Origin: Prolixibacteraceae bacterium
GTDB taxonomy: Bacteria > Bacteroidota > Bacteroidia > Bacteroidales > Prolixibacteraceae
NCBI GenBank assembly: GCA_017998095.1
Contig: JAGODU010000010.1
Span: forward strand, 1 to 51,853
Direction: 5' to 3'
Length of the DNA: 51,853 bases
The translations under genes and the position numbers were made by a program. Below are positions 34,873 to 43,001 of the stretch, one piece after another. The notes below the pieces were generated by a model. It made no database searches. It was given only the letters and a program-made list of their open reading frames with translations, and was not told the DNA's origin. Numbering within the stretch: the first letter of the stretch is position 1; each line of letters opens with the position of its first letter.

Positions 34873-35808
34873 ATGAAAAATATAGTTTCAAAAATCCCGG
34901 TAAACATTTTAGAAAAAGAACTTACTCCTGAAAAATTTATGCGTAATACAAATAAGGGAGGTAATCAGATTTTCATTGTTACTGCTCATGATTCACCTAA
35001 TATTATGCATGAAATTGGCAGACTCAGAGAAATTACTTTCCGAAAAGCAGGGGGAGGAACCGGCAATGAAACTGATATTGACAGCTACGATATTGCAGAG
35101 ATTCCGTATAAACAATTAATTGTCTGGGATCCTGATGCTAAAGAAATACTTGGAGGATATCGGTATATATTATGTAATAATATAGGTTATAATGAATTTG
35201 GTGAACCATTTATTGCTACTGAACATTTGTTCCATTTTACTGATAAATTCAAGACTGAATATCTTCCTCATACCCTTGAATTAGGGAGATCTTTTGTTCA
35301 ACCCGAATATCAATCAAGTAAAGCAGGAGCTAAAGCTCTTTTTGCACTTGATAACTTATGGGATGGTTTAGGTGCCTTAACTGTTGATCACCCTGAAATG
35401 AAATATTTCTTCGGAAAAGTTACAACGTATACTCACTTCAATATTGACGCACGCAACTTCATCCTCTGCTTTTTAAATAAATATTTCAATGACCATGAAG
35501 AGCTTGTTTTTCCTAAAGAAAAATATATGCTCCAATTGAATTTATCTAACTACGAAAAATATTTTACAAACAATGATTTTAAAGAGGATTATAAAATTCT
35601 CTCAATGAAAGTCAGGGAAAATGGTGAAAATATACCTCCCCTGATTAATGCTTATATGAGTTTATCTCCATCAATGAGGTCATTTGGAACAGCTATCAAT
35701 GATGAATTCGGTGATGTCGAAGAAACAGGCATTATAGTTACAATCAAAGATATTTATGAAGCCAAGAAAGATCGTCACATTGAAACATATTTGAGCAAGA
35801 AAAAATAA
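34873..35808 (+). CDS. GNAT-fold N-acyltransferase, probable glycine N-acyltransferase (GlsB-like)
   Basis: The 311-residue protein matches the OlsB/hemolysin-like N-acyltransferase group. It has HEIGRLREITFRKAGGGTGN, then DIAEIPYKQLIVWDPDAKEI and ILGGYRYIL, and LELGRSFVQPEYQ followed by ALFALDNLWDGLGAL. These enzymes move 3-hydroxy fatty acids from acyl carrier protein onto the amino group of ornithine or glycine. The upstream partner is a GlsA-like O-acyltransferase with 30 bp between them, so both steps of an aminolipid pathway are in one transcript. The amino acid used (glycine in known Bacteroides members) is an inference. The end lies 2 bp from the convergent purF-type gene. Confidence 0.8.
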   Translation: MKNIVSKIPVNILEKELTPEKFMRNTNKGGNQIFIVTAHDSPNIMHEIGRLREITFRKAGGGTGNETDIDSYDIAEIPYKQLIVWDPDAKEILGGYRYILCNNIGYNEFGEPFIATEHLFHFTDKFKTEYLPHTLELGRSFVQPEYQSSKAGAKALFALDNLWDGLGALTVDHPEMKYFFGKVTTYTHFNIDARNFILCFLNKYFNDHEELVFPKEKYMLQLNLSNYEKYFTNNDFKEDYKILSMKVRENGENIPPLINAYMSLSPSMRSFGTAINDEFGDVEETGIIVTIKDIYEAKKDRHIETYLSKKK

Positions 35809-35810
35809 GG

Positions 35811-37712
35811 CTAATATGCTCGTTCATTCTTGCCTTCGTAAAAATTAATAAATGAAGTATTTACTACCTTATTTCCTCCGGGAGTAGGGTAATTTCCCGT
35901 GAAATACCAATCCCCTGTGTTTTCAGGACAAGCCTGATGTAGATTCTCAACGGTCTGAAAAACAAGTTCAATCTCAGCATTACAATCCTGGGGCTTCAAC
36001 ATTTCACTCATTTTTCTTGAAATCTCCTCATCGCTAAATGGTTTATAAATATCCGTAACATAGTTAATTACCTCTTCCTTGGGCATGTTCTTCTGTTCAC
36101 AACATTTCTTGTATACTTTCTCTATAATATGACCCATTCCCCTATCCTTCAATAATTCAATAGCAGATATGAAAGCTGCAAATTTATTTAACTCTGCCAT
36201 GTCTATGCCATAGCAATCAGGATATCGTATTTGAGGTGCTGAAGAAACAATAATTATTTTTTTAGGAGATAATCTGTCTAATATTTTTAAAATGCTCTGC
36301 TTAAGAGTTGTTCCTCTTACTATTGAATCATCAATTATCACCAGAGTATCAACATTCTTCCTGACTACACCGTATGTTACATCATATACGTGTGTTACTA
36401 AATCATTTCTTCCAGTATCACCGGTTATAAAAGTTCTAAGTTTAACATCCTTAACTGCAATTTTTTCTATCCGTGGTTCAAGTGAAATTATTTCTGATAG
36501 CTTTGCTTCGTCAAGATTTCCATTTAATTTTTTAATCTGATTTTTCTTCCATGCCAAAAGATGACTTCGTACCCCCTCCATCATTCCATAAAAGGCAGTT
36601 TCAGCTGTATTTGGAATATATGAAAAGACAGTATTTACTAAATCAAAATTTATTTTTTCCAGTATTACATCCGATAATAATCGACCTAATTTCTTTCTTT
36701 CATTATAAATCTCTTTATCGCTGCCCCTTGAAAAATAAATTCTTTCAAATGAACACGATCTTTTTTCTTCTTTAACTCTGATTTGTTCTATCAATATGTC
36801 ACCCGACTTCTTTACTATCAATGAATGCCCTCTCTCCAACTCTTTCACATCCTCGTATTGCACATTCATTACTGTTTGAATTACCGGTCGTTCTGAAGCT
36901 GCAACCACAATTTCATCGTCATAATAATAATATGCCGGTCTTATCCCCCATGGATCCCTGGTCATAAACACATCTCCGTGACCAATCATTCCAACTATGG
37001 TATAGCCACCATCAAAATCCCGTGTAGATCTTTCAAGTATCTTTTGAATATTCAGATTATCTTCTATCAATGGTGATATTTCAACGTTGCTGAATCCTTC
37101 ATTTTTATATTGCCGGAATAATAACTGATTTTCTTCATCTAAAAAATGACCGATTTTTTCTAGAACTGTAACAGTGTCAGCATATTCACTGGGGTGCTGA
37201 CCTAAACTGATTAATTTATTAAATAATTCATCAGTATTCGTTAAATTAAAATTCCCAGCCAAAACTAAATTTCTTGACTTCCAATTATTTTGCCTCATAA
37301 CAGGATGTACAAACTCAATTGAATTTCTCCCAAAGGTCCCATATCTTAAATGTCCTAAATAAGCTTCCCCCGCATAAGGTAAATTGTTCTTTGCCCATTC
37401 TGGACTATTAAATATGTCAGGGTTTTTCTTTTGTGATTTCCCATATAATTTAAAAATCCCATCAAAGATGTCTTTAATGGGATTTTCTTTTATTGATCTT
37501 GATCTATGAAGATATTCCTGACCAGGTATACTGTTAATTTTTAAAGATACTAATCCTGCTCCATCCTGACCTCTGTTATGTTGCTTTTCCATTAAAAGAT
37601 AAAGTTTATCCAAACCATAACACCAGGTTCCATATTTTTCCTGATAATACTCAAGTGGCTTAAGTAACCTTATTAATGCAACTCCACATTCATGCTTTAT
37701 CAACTCGCTCAT
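35811..37712 (-). CDS. Long PurF-type glutamine amidotransferase/phosphoribosyltransferase
   Basis: The 633-residue protein starts at the ATG at 37712, with the propeptide MSELIKHE and the Ntn catalytic Cys9 (HECGVALIR). A TTG 10 codons upstream is not needed. The class II glutaminase part has a variant of the usual QHRGQ motif with one extra residue (KQHNRGQDGAGL, 43-54), then HLRYGTFGRNS and GGYTIVGMIGHGD. The phosphoribosyltransferase part has CSFERIYFSRGSD and the PRPP motif LVIIDDSIVRGTTL (457-470). Ordinary PurF is about 500 residues, so this is a longer variant. It should use glutamine ammonia and PRPP to start purine synthesis, but whether it is the only PurF is unknown. It follows a SPOR protein by 34 bp. 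Confidence 0.85.
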   Translation of the reverse strand: MSELIKHECGVALIRLLKPLEYYQEKYGTWCYGLDKLYLLMEKQHNRGQDGAGLVSLKINSIPGQEYLHRSRSIKENPIKDIFDGIFKLYGKSQKKNPDIFNSPEWAKNNLPYAGEAYLGHLRYGTFGRNSIEFVHPVMRQNNWKSRNLVLAGNFNLTNTDELFNKLISLGQHPSEYADTVTVLEKIGHFLDEENQLLFRQYKNEGFSNVEISPLIEDNLNIQKILERSTRDFDGGYTIVGMIGHGDVFMTRDPWGIRPAYYYYDDEIVVAASERPVIQTVMNVQYEDVKELERGHSLIVKKSGDILIEQIRVKEEKRSCSFERIYFSRGSDKEIYNERKKLGRLLSDVILEKINFDLVNTVFSYIPNTAETAFYGMMEGVRSHLLAWKKNQIKKLNGNLDEAKLSEIISLEPRIEKIAVKDVKLRTFITGDTGRNDLVTHVYDVTYGVVRKNVDTLVIIDDSIVRGTTLKQSILKILDRLSPKKIIIVSSAPQIRYPDCYGIDMAELNKFAAFISAIELLKDRGMGHIIEKVYKKCCEQKNMPKEEVINYVTDIYKPFSDEEISRKMSEMLKPQDCNAEIELVFQTVENLHQACPENTGDWYFTGNYPTPGGNKVVNTSFINFYEGKNERAY

Positions 37713-37746
37713 TTTTTTATTATAACAACAAACATACAACAAGTAA

Positions 37747-38238
37747 TTACTCTCCTAAATCAGGTAAATTTATTTCGTCTTCAACAACAAAAGTTGAAGA
37801 AAACTGATTCTCTATCATGTGTTTCACTTTTAAAGCTTCACTTCTAGTTCTAAAATCTCCCACCCTTACCCTAAAATCAGGAGATTGAAATAATACATAT
37901 ACCTTTAATTCTTCATGCAACATTAAAAATTTCGCTTTCGCCTGATATGCACTTTCTTTGTTCCCTTGAAAAATCTGAACCCTATATCCATCTATCACGG
38001 CTTTCCTTTGATTTTCTTCCTTGTGAATCTGAATTAAAGTGTCTATTCTTGAATCTGAATTAATAGTTAAATTTCCTCCTGAAGTTATCGGATCTTGTTT
38101 TTCAGCCTCTCGTAAGGCTATCAAAACAAATTCCTCTCCTTTACCTTCTAACCTATCCAAATTATCACTTATAATGTCTGCTCCAATTGCAAATGTCTTT
38201 AAAAACAGTAAAACAACGAAGAAAATGAAAGCTTTCAT
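37747..38238 (-). CDS. Exported SPOR-domain protein
   Basis: The 163-residue protein has a signal peptide (about 1-19, ending FAIGA). Residues about 80-155 form a SPOR domain: GYRVQIFQGNKESAYQAKAK, VYVLFQSPDFRVRVGDF and RTRSEALKVKHMIENQ. SPOR domains bind peptidoglycan lacking stem peptides and often bring proteins to the division septum. No other domain is present, so it probably acts as an accessory envelope protein. It is upstream of the purF-type gene and downstream of the ribonucleotide reductase terminator. A link to purine synthesis is not implied. Confidence 0.85.
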   Translation of the reverse strand: MKAFIFFVVLLFLKTFAIGADIISDNLDRLEGKGEEFVLIALREAEKQDPITSGGNLTINSDSRIDTLIQIHKEENQRKAVIDGYRVQIFQGNKESAYQAKAKFLMLHEELKVYVLFQSPDFRVRVGDFRTRSEALKVKHMIENQFSSTFVVEDEINLPDLGE

Positions 38239-38307
38239 AAATCAATTTTTAAAATATTCCACTGAAGTTTGATAATGTAAAGATATATGATTTTTTATAA
38301 AATTAAA

Positions 38308-38337
38308 GGAGGGTATTTGAAAATTCAAACACCCTCC
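38308..38337 (-). terminator. Strong terminator after the ribonucleotide reductase gene
   Basis: GGAGGGTATTTGAA at 38308-38321 pairs with TTCAAACACCCTCC at 38324-38337, 13 of 14 positions complementary. On the minus strand it is followed by TTTAATTTTAT. It lies 21 bases beyond the stop of the reductase gene at 38359. Confidence 0.85.
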
Positions 38338-38358
38338 TCCTTTTATGGATATTTAAGG

Positions 38359-40920
38359 CTAACCACATTTGGAATGGCCACAATCCTTACAGGTAAGACA
38401 TCCTTCCTGATAAATAATGTTGCTGGATCCACAGTTGCCACATTCAGAACCTTCTGCTTTGGTTCCGTCAGGGATATACTTTTTAAGTGCTCTTGCAACA
38501 CCGGCCTTCCAGGTATTGATTGAATCATCATTTAATAACAAGCTGGATACTAACTCAACAACTTTATGAATTGGCATACCATGTCTTAAAGTCCCTGATA
38601 TTAATTTTGCATAATTCCAAAATTCAGGATTAAACTTGTCCGACAACCCTTCCATTGTTGTTTTATATCCTCTCTTATTTATATATTGAAAATCGTATCT
38701 CGATTCTTCTCCTTCTCTTTTCTTGATAATAGTTCCTTGTGTAACAGAACGTGGTATCAATAAACCTTCTTCATCATCTGCCAAACCCGTAAATATTTCG
38801 TAAGGTTTATCATCAATCAATCCAATGAATGCAATCCATTTTTCACGATTATTTTGAAAACGAACAACATCTGCTTCTAAAACTTCCGGTCGCTTTGTAG
38901 GGAAAGATGTTGAACCTATTAACTGCTCTTCAGCTTTTTTCTTTTTATCAGAAATCAATACTCCTGAACGCGATCCATCACGATAAACAGTAACTCCCTT
39001 ACAGCCTGATTTCCATGCCTCAAAATAAACCTGATCAACAAGATCTTCTGTTGCATCTTCCGGCATGTTGATTGTAACGCTGATCGAATGATCAACCCAT
39101 TTTTGAATCCTGCCCTGCATCCTTACCTTATTCAACCAATCAACATCATTTGAAGTTGACTTATAGTAAGGTGATTTCTCAATCATTACATCCAGTTCTT
39201 CCTGAGAATATTTCTTGCTTGTATCAATTCCATTGGCCTGCATCCATACTTTAAATTTGTGATGGAATACACTGTATTCTTCCCAGCTGTCACCTACTTC
39301 ATCAACAAAATCTATTTGAACATCCTTATCATTTGGATTTACTTTTCTTCGCCTCTTGTACACGGGTAAGAAAACAGGCTCAATCCCTGATGTTGTTTGT
39401 GTCATTAAACTTGTTGTTCCTGTAGGAGCTATAGTCAATAAGGCAATATTCCTTCTTCCATGCTTAACCATTTCTGCATATAATTCACCATCAGCTTCTT
39501 TAATCCTATTAACAAAAGGATTGTTTTTTTCCCTGTTTGAATCATATATATTAAATGCTCCTCTTTCTTTTGCCATTTGAACTGACGACCTGTAAGCTTC
39601 AAGTGTTACTGTCTTATGTATTTCTTCTGAAAAGTCAATTGCAATTTCACTTCCGTATCTTAAACCTAAAGCTGCAAGCATATCTCCTTCAGCTGTAATA
39701 CCTACTCCTGTTCTTCTGCCTTCTTTTGCTTTCTTACGAATGTTTTTCCACAACTGCAACTCTGTTGCCTTTAATTCTTCACTTTCAGGATCGTTAGCAA
39801 TCTTACCTATTATGCTGTCTACCTTTTCAAGCTCCAAATCTATTATGTCATCCATTATTCTTTGTGCCATTCCCACATGATTCTTGAATAAATCAAAGTT
39901 GAATCTTGCTTCTTTTGTAAATGGTTTATCTACATATGAATATAAATTCAAAGCTAAAAGCCTGCAACTATCATAAGGACATAATGGAATTTCACCGCAA
40001 GGATTTGTTGAAACAGTTTTGTATCCAAGATCTGCATAACAATCCGGCAAAGATTCTTTTATAATTGTATCCCAGAACAATATCCCCGGCTCAGCCGATT
40101 TCCATGCATTATAAACAATCTTTTCCCAAAGACTTCTTGCACTTATTTCTTTCTGGAATGTTGGCTCTTTTGAATAAGTCGGATAATTCTGTACGTAGTT
40201 TTTGCCCTCATGAACCGCCCTCATGAATTCATCATCAATCTTTACAGATATATTCGCCCCAGTCACCTTACCTTGTTCTAATTTTGCATCAATAAATTGC
40301 TCTGAATCAGGATGCTTAATTAAAACTGAAAGCATCAAAGCTCCCCGTCTTCCATCCTGAGCAACTTCTCGTGTTGAATTAGAATACCTTTCCATGAAAG
40401 GAACCAAACCTGTCGATGTTAATGCAGAATTAAGAACCGGAGACCCTTTTGGCCTTATATGCGATAAATCATGCCCTACACCTCCTCTTCTTTTCATAAG
40501 CTGAACCTGCTCCTGGTCTATCTTCATTATGCCACCATATGAATCTGAACTACCATCATTCCCGATAACAAAACAATTCGATAAGGAAGCAATTTGAAAA
40601 TTATTCCCGATACCGGTCATCGGCCCTCCCTGAGGAACAATGTATTTAAAATCTTTTAAAACACTATAAATCTCTTCTTCACTTATAGGGTTTGAATAGG
40701 TCTGCTCAATCCTTGCAATTTCTCTGGCCAACCTGTGATGCATATCATCAGGGGTCAACTCATAGATGTTTCCATGCGAATCTTTTAACGCATACTTATT
40801 TACCCATACTCTTGCAGCTAAATCATCACCATTGAAATATTTCAACGATGCCTGATACGCTTCATCGGAAGAATAAGTTCTTCTCTTTGTTTTTATAACT
40901 TCTACATTTTCCAGCTCCAT
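38359..40920 (-). CDS. nrdJ: Adenosylcobalamin-dependent (class II) ribonucleoside-diphosphate reductase
   Basis: The 853-residue enzyme (start at the ATG 40918-40920; a GTG nine codons upstream is less likely) converts ribonucleotides to deoxyribonucleotides with a cobalamin radical, without a small subunit. Visible blocks are PQGGPMTGIGNNFQIASLSN, RRGGVGHDLSHIRP, VSTNPCGEIPL with the catalytic Asn-Cys-Glu, and LLTIAPTGTTSLM. Near residues 820-853 a cysteine-rich ribbon (ECGNCG, GCLTCKDCGHSKCG) ends the chain and probably carries the redox cysteines that re-reduce the active site. It is a single-gene unit with its own terminator. No cobalamin riboswitch is visible upstream. Confidence 0.95.
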   Translation of the reverse strand: MELENVEVIKTKRRTYSSDEAYQASLKYFNGDDLAARVWVNKYALKDSHGNIYELTPDDMHHRLAREIARIEQTYSNPISEEEIYSVLKDFKYIVPQGGPMTGIGNNFQIASLSNCFVIGNDGSSDSYGGIMKIDQEQVQLMKRRGGVGHDLSHIRPKGSPVLNSALTSTGLVPFMERYSNSTREVAQDGRRGALMLSVLIKHPDSEQFIDAKLEQGKVTGANISVKIDDEFMRAVHEGKNYVQNYPTYSKEPTFQKEISARSLWEKIVYNAWKSAEPGILFWDTIIKESLPDCYADLGYKTVSTNPCGEIPLCPYDSCRLLALNLYSYVDKPFTKEARFNFDLFKNHVGMAQRIMDDIIDLELEKVDSIIGKIANDPESEELKATELQLWKNIRKKAKEGRRTGVGITAEGDMLAALGLRYGSEIAIDFSEEIHKTVTLEAYRSSVQMAKERGAFNIYDSNREKNNPFVNRIKEADGELYAEMVKHGRRNIALLTIAPTGTTSLMTQTTSGIEPVFLPVYKRRRKVNPNDKDVQIDFVDEVGDSWEEYSVFHHKFKVWMQANGIDTSKKYSQEELDVMIEKSPYYKSTSNDVDWLNKVRMQGRIQKWVDHSISVTINMPEDATEDLVDQVYFEAWKSGCKGVTVYRDGSRSGVLISDKKKKAEEQLIGSTSFPTKRPEVLEADVVRFQNNREKWIAFIGLIDDKPYEIFTGLADDEEGLLIPRSVTQGTIIKKREGEESRYDFQYINKRGYKTTMEGLSDKFNPEFWNYAKLISGTLRHGMPIHKVVELVSSLLLNDDSINTWKAGVARALKKYIPDGTKAEGSECGNCGSSNIIYQEGCLTCKDCGHSKCG

Positions 40921-41051
40921 AATTCTTTTAAAAAGGGGAGTTAACACTCATAATTTAGGTTATTGCGATTCTTCGGGATTTAAAAAATTACCGCTATCGA
41001 AATTACAATGATGATTGCAAAATGGATAACAATTTTTAAAGAAGTTATTAA

Positions 41052-41066
41052 GAAGTTATCAACTTC
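41052..41066. promoter_or_regulatory. Inverted repeat upstream of the ribonucleotide reductase gene
   Basis: GAAGTT (41052-41057) and AACTTC (41061-41066) face each other across three bases, and a further GAAGTTATTA lies at 41041-41050. The 306-bp gap (40921-41226) otherwise holds a TAATTTCG-like -7 element and AT-rich sequence. Its role is unknown. Confidence 0.3.
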
Positions 41067-41226
41067 GTGTTATTACATTGCTAAATATCAGTGATTTGAA
41101 TATTTACAAAACCAAAAAAGTTTACCGAAAATAAAATCACTTTGAGAAAAGTCCTATATCTACATATTAAATAATTCACAAAAAGTCAATAGCCGGGAAG
41201 TTAAAAATCAAAATAAAAATTAACAA

Positions 41227-42459
41227 TCAGTTGTTGAAAACAGCATTGATGATTTTATTTGTTGCCCCTACATTTTCTTTTACGTAGTTAGCAGCCTTTC
41301 CGGATATGGTGTTTACTATACTTGTGTCTTTTAATAAATGAGTCATTAAAGTATTAAACTCTTCTATATTATTCACAGGAAATGCACTATTAATCTCAAC
41401 CAACTCCCTGGCTTCCCTGAATTTCTCATAGTTTGGTCCAAAGATTATTGGCATCCCAAATGCAGCAGGCTCAAGTACATTGTGTATCCCGGCTCCAAAC
41501 CCTCCTCCAACAATCGAAACTAAACTATATTGATATAGTGATGTTAATAACCCATAACAATCAATTATCATTACTTTCTTTCCAACCATTGAGGCAGGTG
41601 TTGCTTTACTATAACATATAGTATTGTTTTCTCCAAACTGCTTTTTAATCCTTGCTATATTCTCATCATTTACTTCATGAGGCGCTAATATTACTTTTAA
41701 ATGAGGATAGATTCTTAAATACTGCATAAGTAAAGCTTCCTCTGCTTTCCAGCTGCTTCCTGCTATAATCGCTTTCTTTGAATCTAAAAACTGCTCTATA
41801 ACCGGAAGGGGTTTAACGTTCTCAAAAATATGTGCTACCCTGTCGAAACGAGTATCTCCAATGATAGAATAATTCTGAATTTTAAGCTTTTCCAACAACT
41901 CAGCCGATTCTTTGTTCTGTATGAAAAAATGAGTTGCCAGCTTTAAAAGCTTCCTGTACCATCCTCCGTACCACTTGAAAAACAATTGATCTTCCCTGAA
42001 TATCGACGAAACAAAGTATACTGGTATTGACTTCTTTTTTAATACTTTCAAAAAATTATACCAATACTCATATTTTATAAAAAACACTACTTCAGGATCA
42101 ATCTCTTTTATAAATTTCTTAGCATTCCTCCTGGTATCAAGAGGAAGATAACATACGTAATCTACTTTATCGTAATCTTTCTGAACTTCATATCCTGAAG
42201 GTGAAAAAAATGTCAATACTATCTTCTTTTCCGGAAATCTTTTTTTTAACTCTTCCATCAAAGGCCGTCCTTGTTCAAATTCACCCAAAGAAGAACAATG
42301 CACCCATACACTCTTCCCTTCAAAGCCTTTTTCTGATTTTATTCTTTTTAATAAGCCTTTTCTTCCATCAAGCCATTTTTTTGCTTTAGGATTCCTTGAC
42401 GCTGAAAGTTTTACTAATAACAAATAAACTTTTAATCCAAAATTGTAGATAAAACGCAT
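41227..42459 (-). CDS. waaA: 3-deoxy-D-manno-octulosonic acid (Kdo) transferase
   Basis: The 410-residue GT30 enzyme adds Kdo to lipid A precursors at the inner membrane. It has an N-terminal hydrophobic anchor, the VWVHCSSLGEFEQGRPL motif with the catalytic Glu, LTFFSPSGYE, VDYVCYLPLDTRRNAKKFI, FFIKYEYWYNFL, then the GT-B C-terminal domain with GSSWKAEE, ILAPHEVND and the nucleotide-sugar site GGFGAGIHNVLEPAAFGMP. It is the last gene of a minus-strand run with rnhA 9 bp upstream. Presence shows that the cell makes Kdo-containing lipid A. Confidence 0.95.
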   Translation of the reverse strand: MRFIYNFGLKVYLLLVKLSASRNPKAKKWLDGRKGLLKRIKSEKGFEGKSVWVHCSSLGEFEQGRPLMEELKKRFPEKKIVLTFFSPSGYEVQKDYDKVDYVCYLPLDTRRNAKKFIKEIDPEVVFFIKYEYWYNFLKVLKKKSIPVYFVSSIFREDQLFFKWYGGWYRKLLKLATHFFIQNKESAELLEKLKIQNYSIIGDTRFDRVAHIFENVKPLPVIEQFLDSKKAIIAGSSWKAEEALLMQYLRIYPHLKVILAPHEVNDENIARIKKQFGENNTICYSKATPASMVGKKVMIIDCYGLLTSLYQYSLVSIVGGGFGAGIHNVLEPAAFGMPIIFGPNYEKFREARELVEINSAFPVNNIEEFNTLMTHLLKDTSIVNTISGKAANYVKENVGATNKIINAVFNN

Positions 42460-42468
42460 AGTCTTTTT

Positions 42469-42945
42469 TTAAATTCCGGCCTCATAACCAACATCATCCA
42501 ATAAAACCGGCTCCTTGGATGCTTTTACTGCCAACTCATCACACCTCTCGTTGTACTTATTTTCTGAATGTCCTTTTATCCAAATAAATTTAATTTTGTG
42601 CTTCTTGTAGGTTTTAAGAAATCGAATCCATAAATCAGGATTTTTTTTTCCTTTGAAATCTTTCAGCACCCAGGAAGACAACCAACCTTTATTAACCGAA
42701 TCAACTACGTACCTCGAATCTGTATATATCGTCACATTACAGTTTTCATGCTTCAAATTTTCCAATGCTGTTATTACTGCAAGTAACTCCATCCTGTTGT
42801 TGGTAGTTAATTTAAATCCGGCGGAAAACTCCTTCATGTAACTGCCTGACATCATAACAATTCCATACCCTCCCGGACCCGGGTTACCCCTCGAAGCTCC
42901 ATCGGTATATACCGTAATGTTATGTTGTATTCTTGTTTCAGTCAC
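42469..42945 (-). CDS. rnhA: Ribonuclease HI
   Basis: The 158-residue nuclease cuts the RNA strand of RNA-DNA hybrids. The four carboxylates of the DEDD site are visible: VYTDGASRGNPGPGGYG (D15), NNRMELLAVITAL (E53), IYTDSRYVVDS (D76) and the Asp in NERCDELA near the end, with the catalytic-loop His in WIKGHSENK. The start codon is GTG (42943-42945), with no in-frame ATG nearby. It lies 9 bp upstream of waaA and downstream of an S46 peptidase gene. The second RNase H type, rnhB, is also encoded in this run. Confidence 0.95.
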   Translation of the reverse strand: MTETRIQHNITVYTDGASRGNPGPGGYGIVMMSGSYMKEFSAGFKLTTNNRMELLAVITALENLKHENCNVTIYTDSRYVVDSVNKGWLSSWVLKDFKGKKNPDLWIRFLKTYKKHKIKFIWIKGHSENKYNERCDELAVKASKEPVLLDDVGYEAGI

Positions 42946-43001
42946 TAATTTTTCATCTAAATAAGATGGCAGGCAAATTTATAAAAAATGATGTTTTCAG
43001 A

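Noticed and set aside
40921..41226. Possible cobalamin riboswitch before the B12-dependent reductase
   Set aside because: No B12-box core such as GCCACTG and no consistent stem arrangement is visible.
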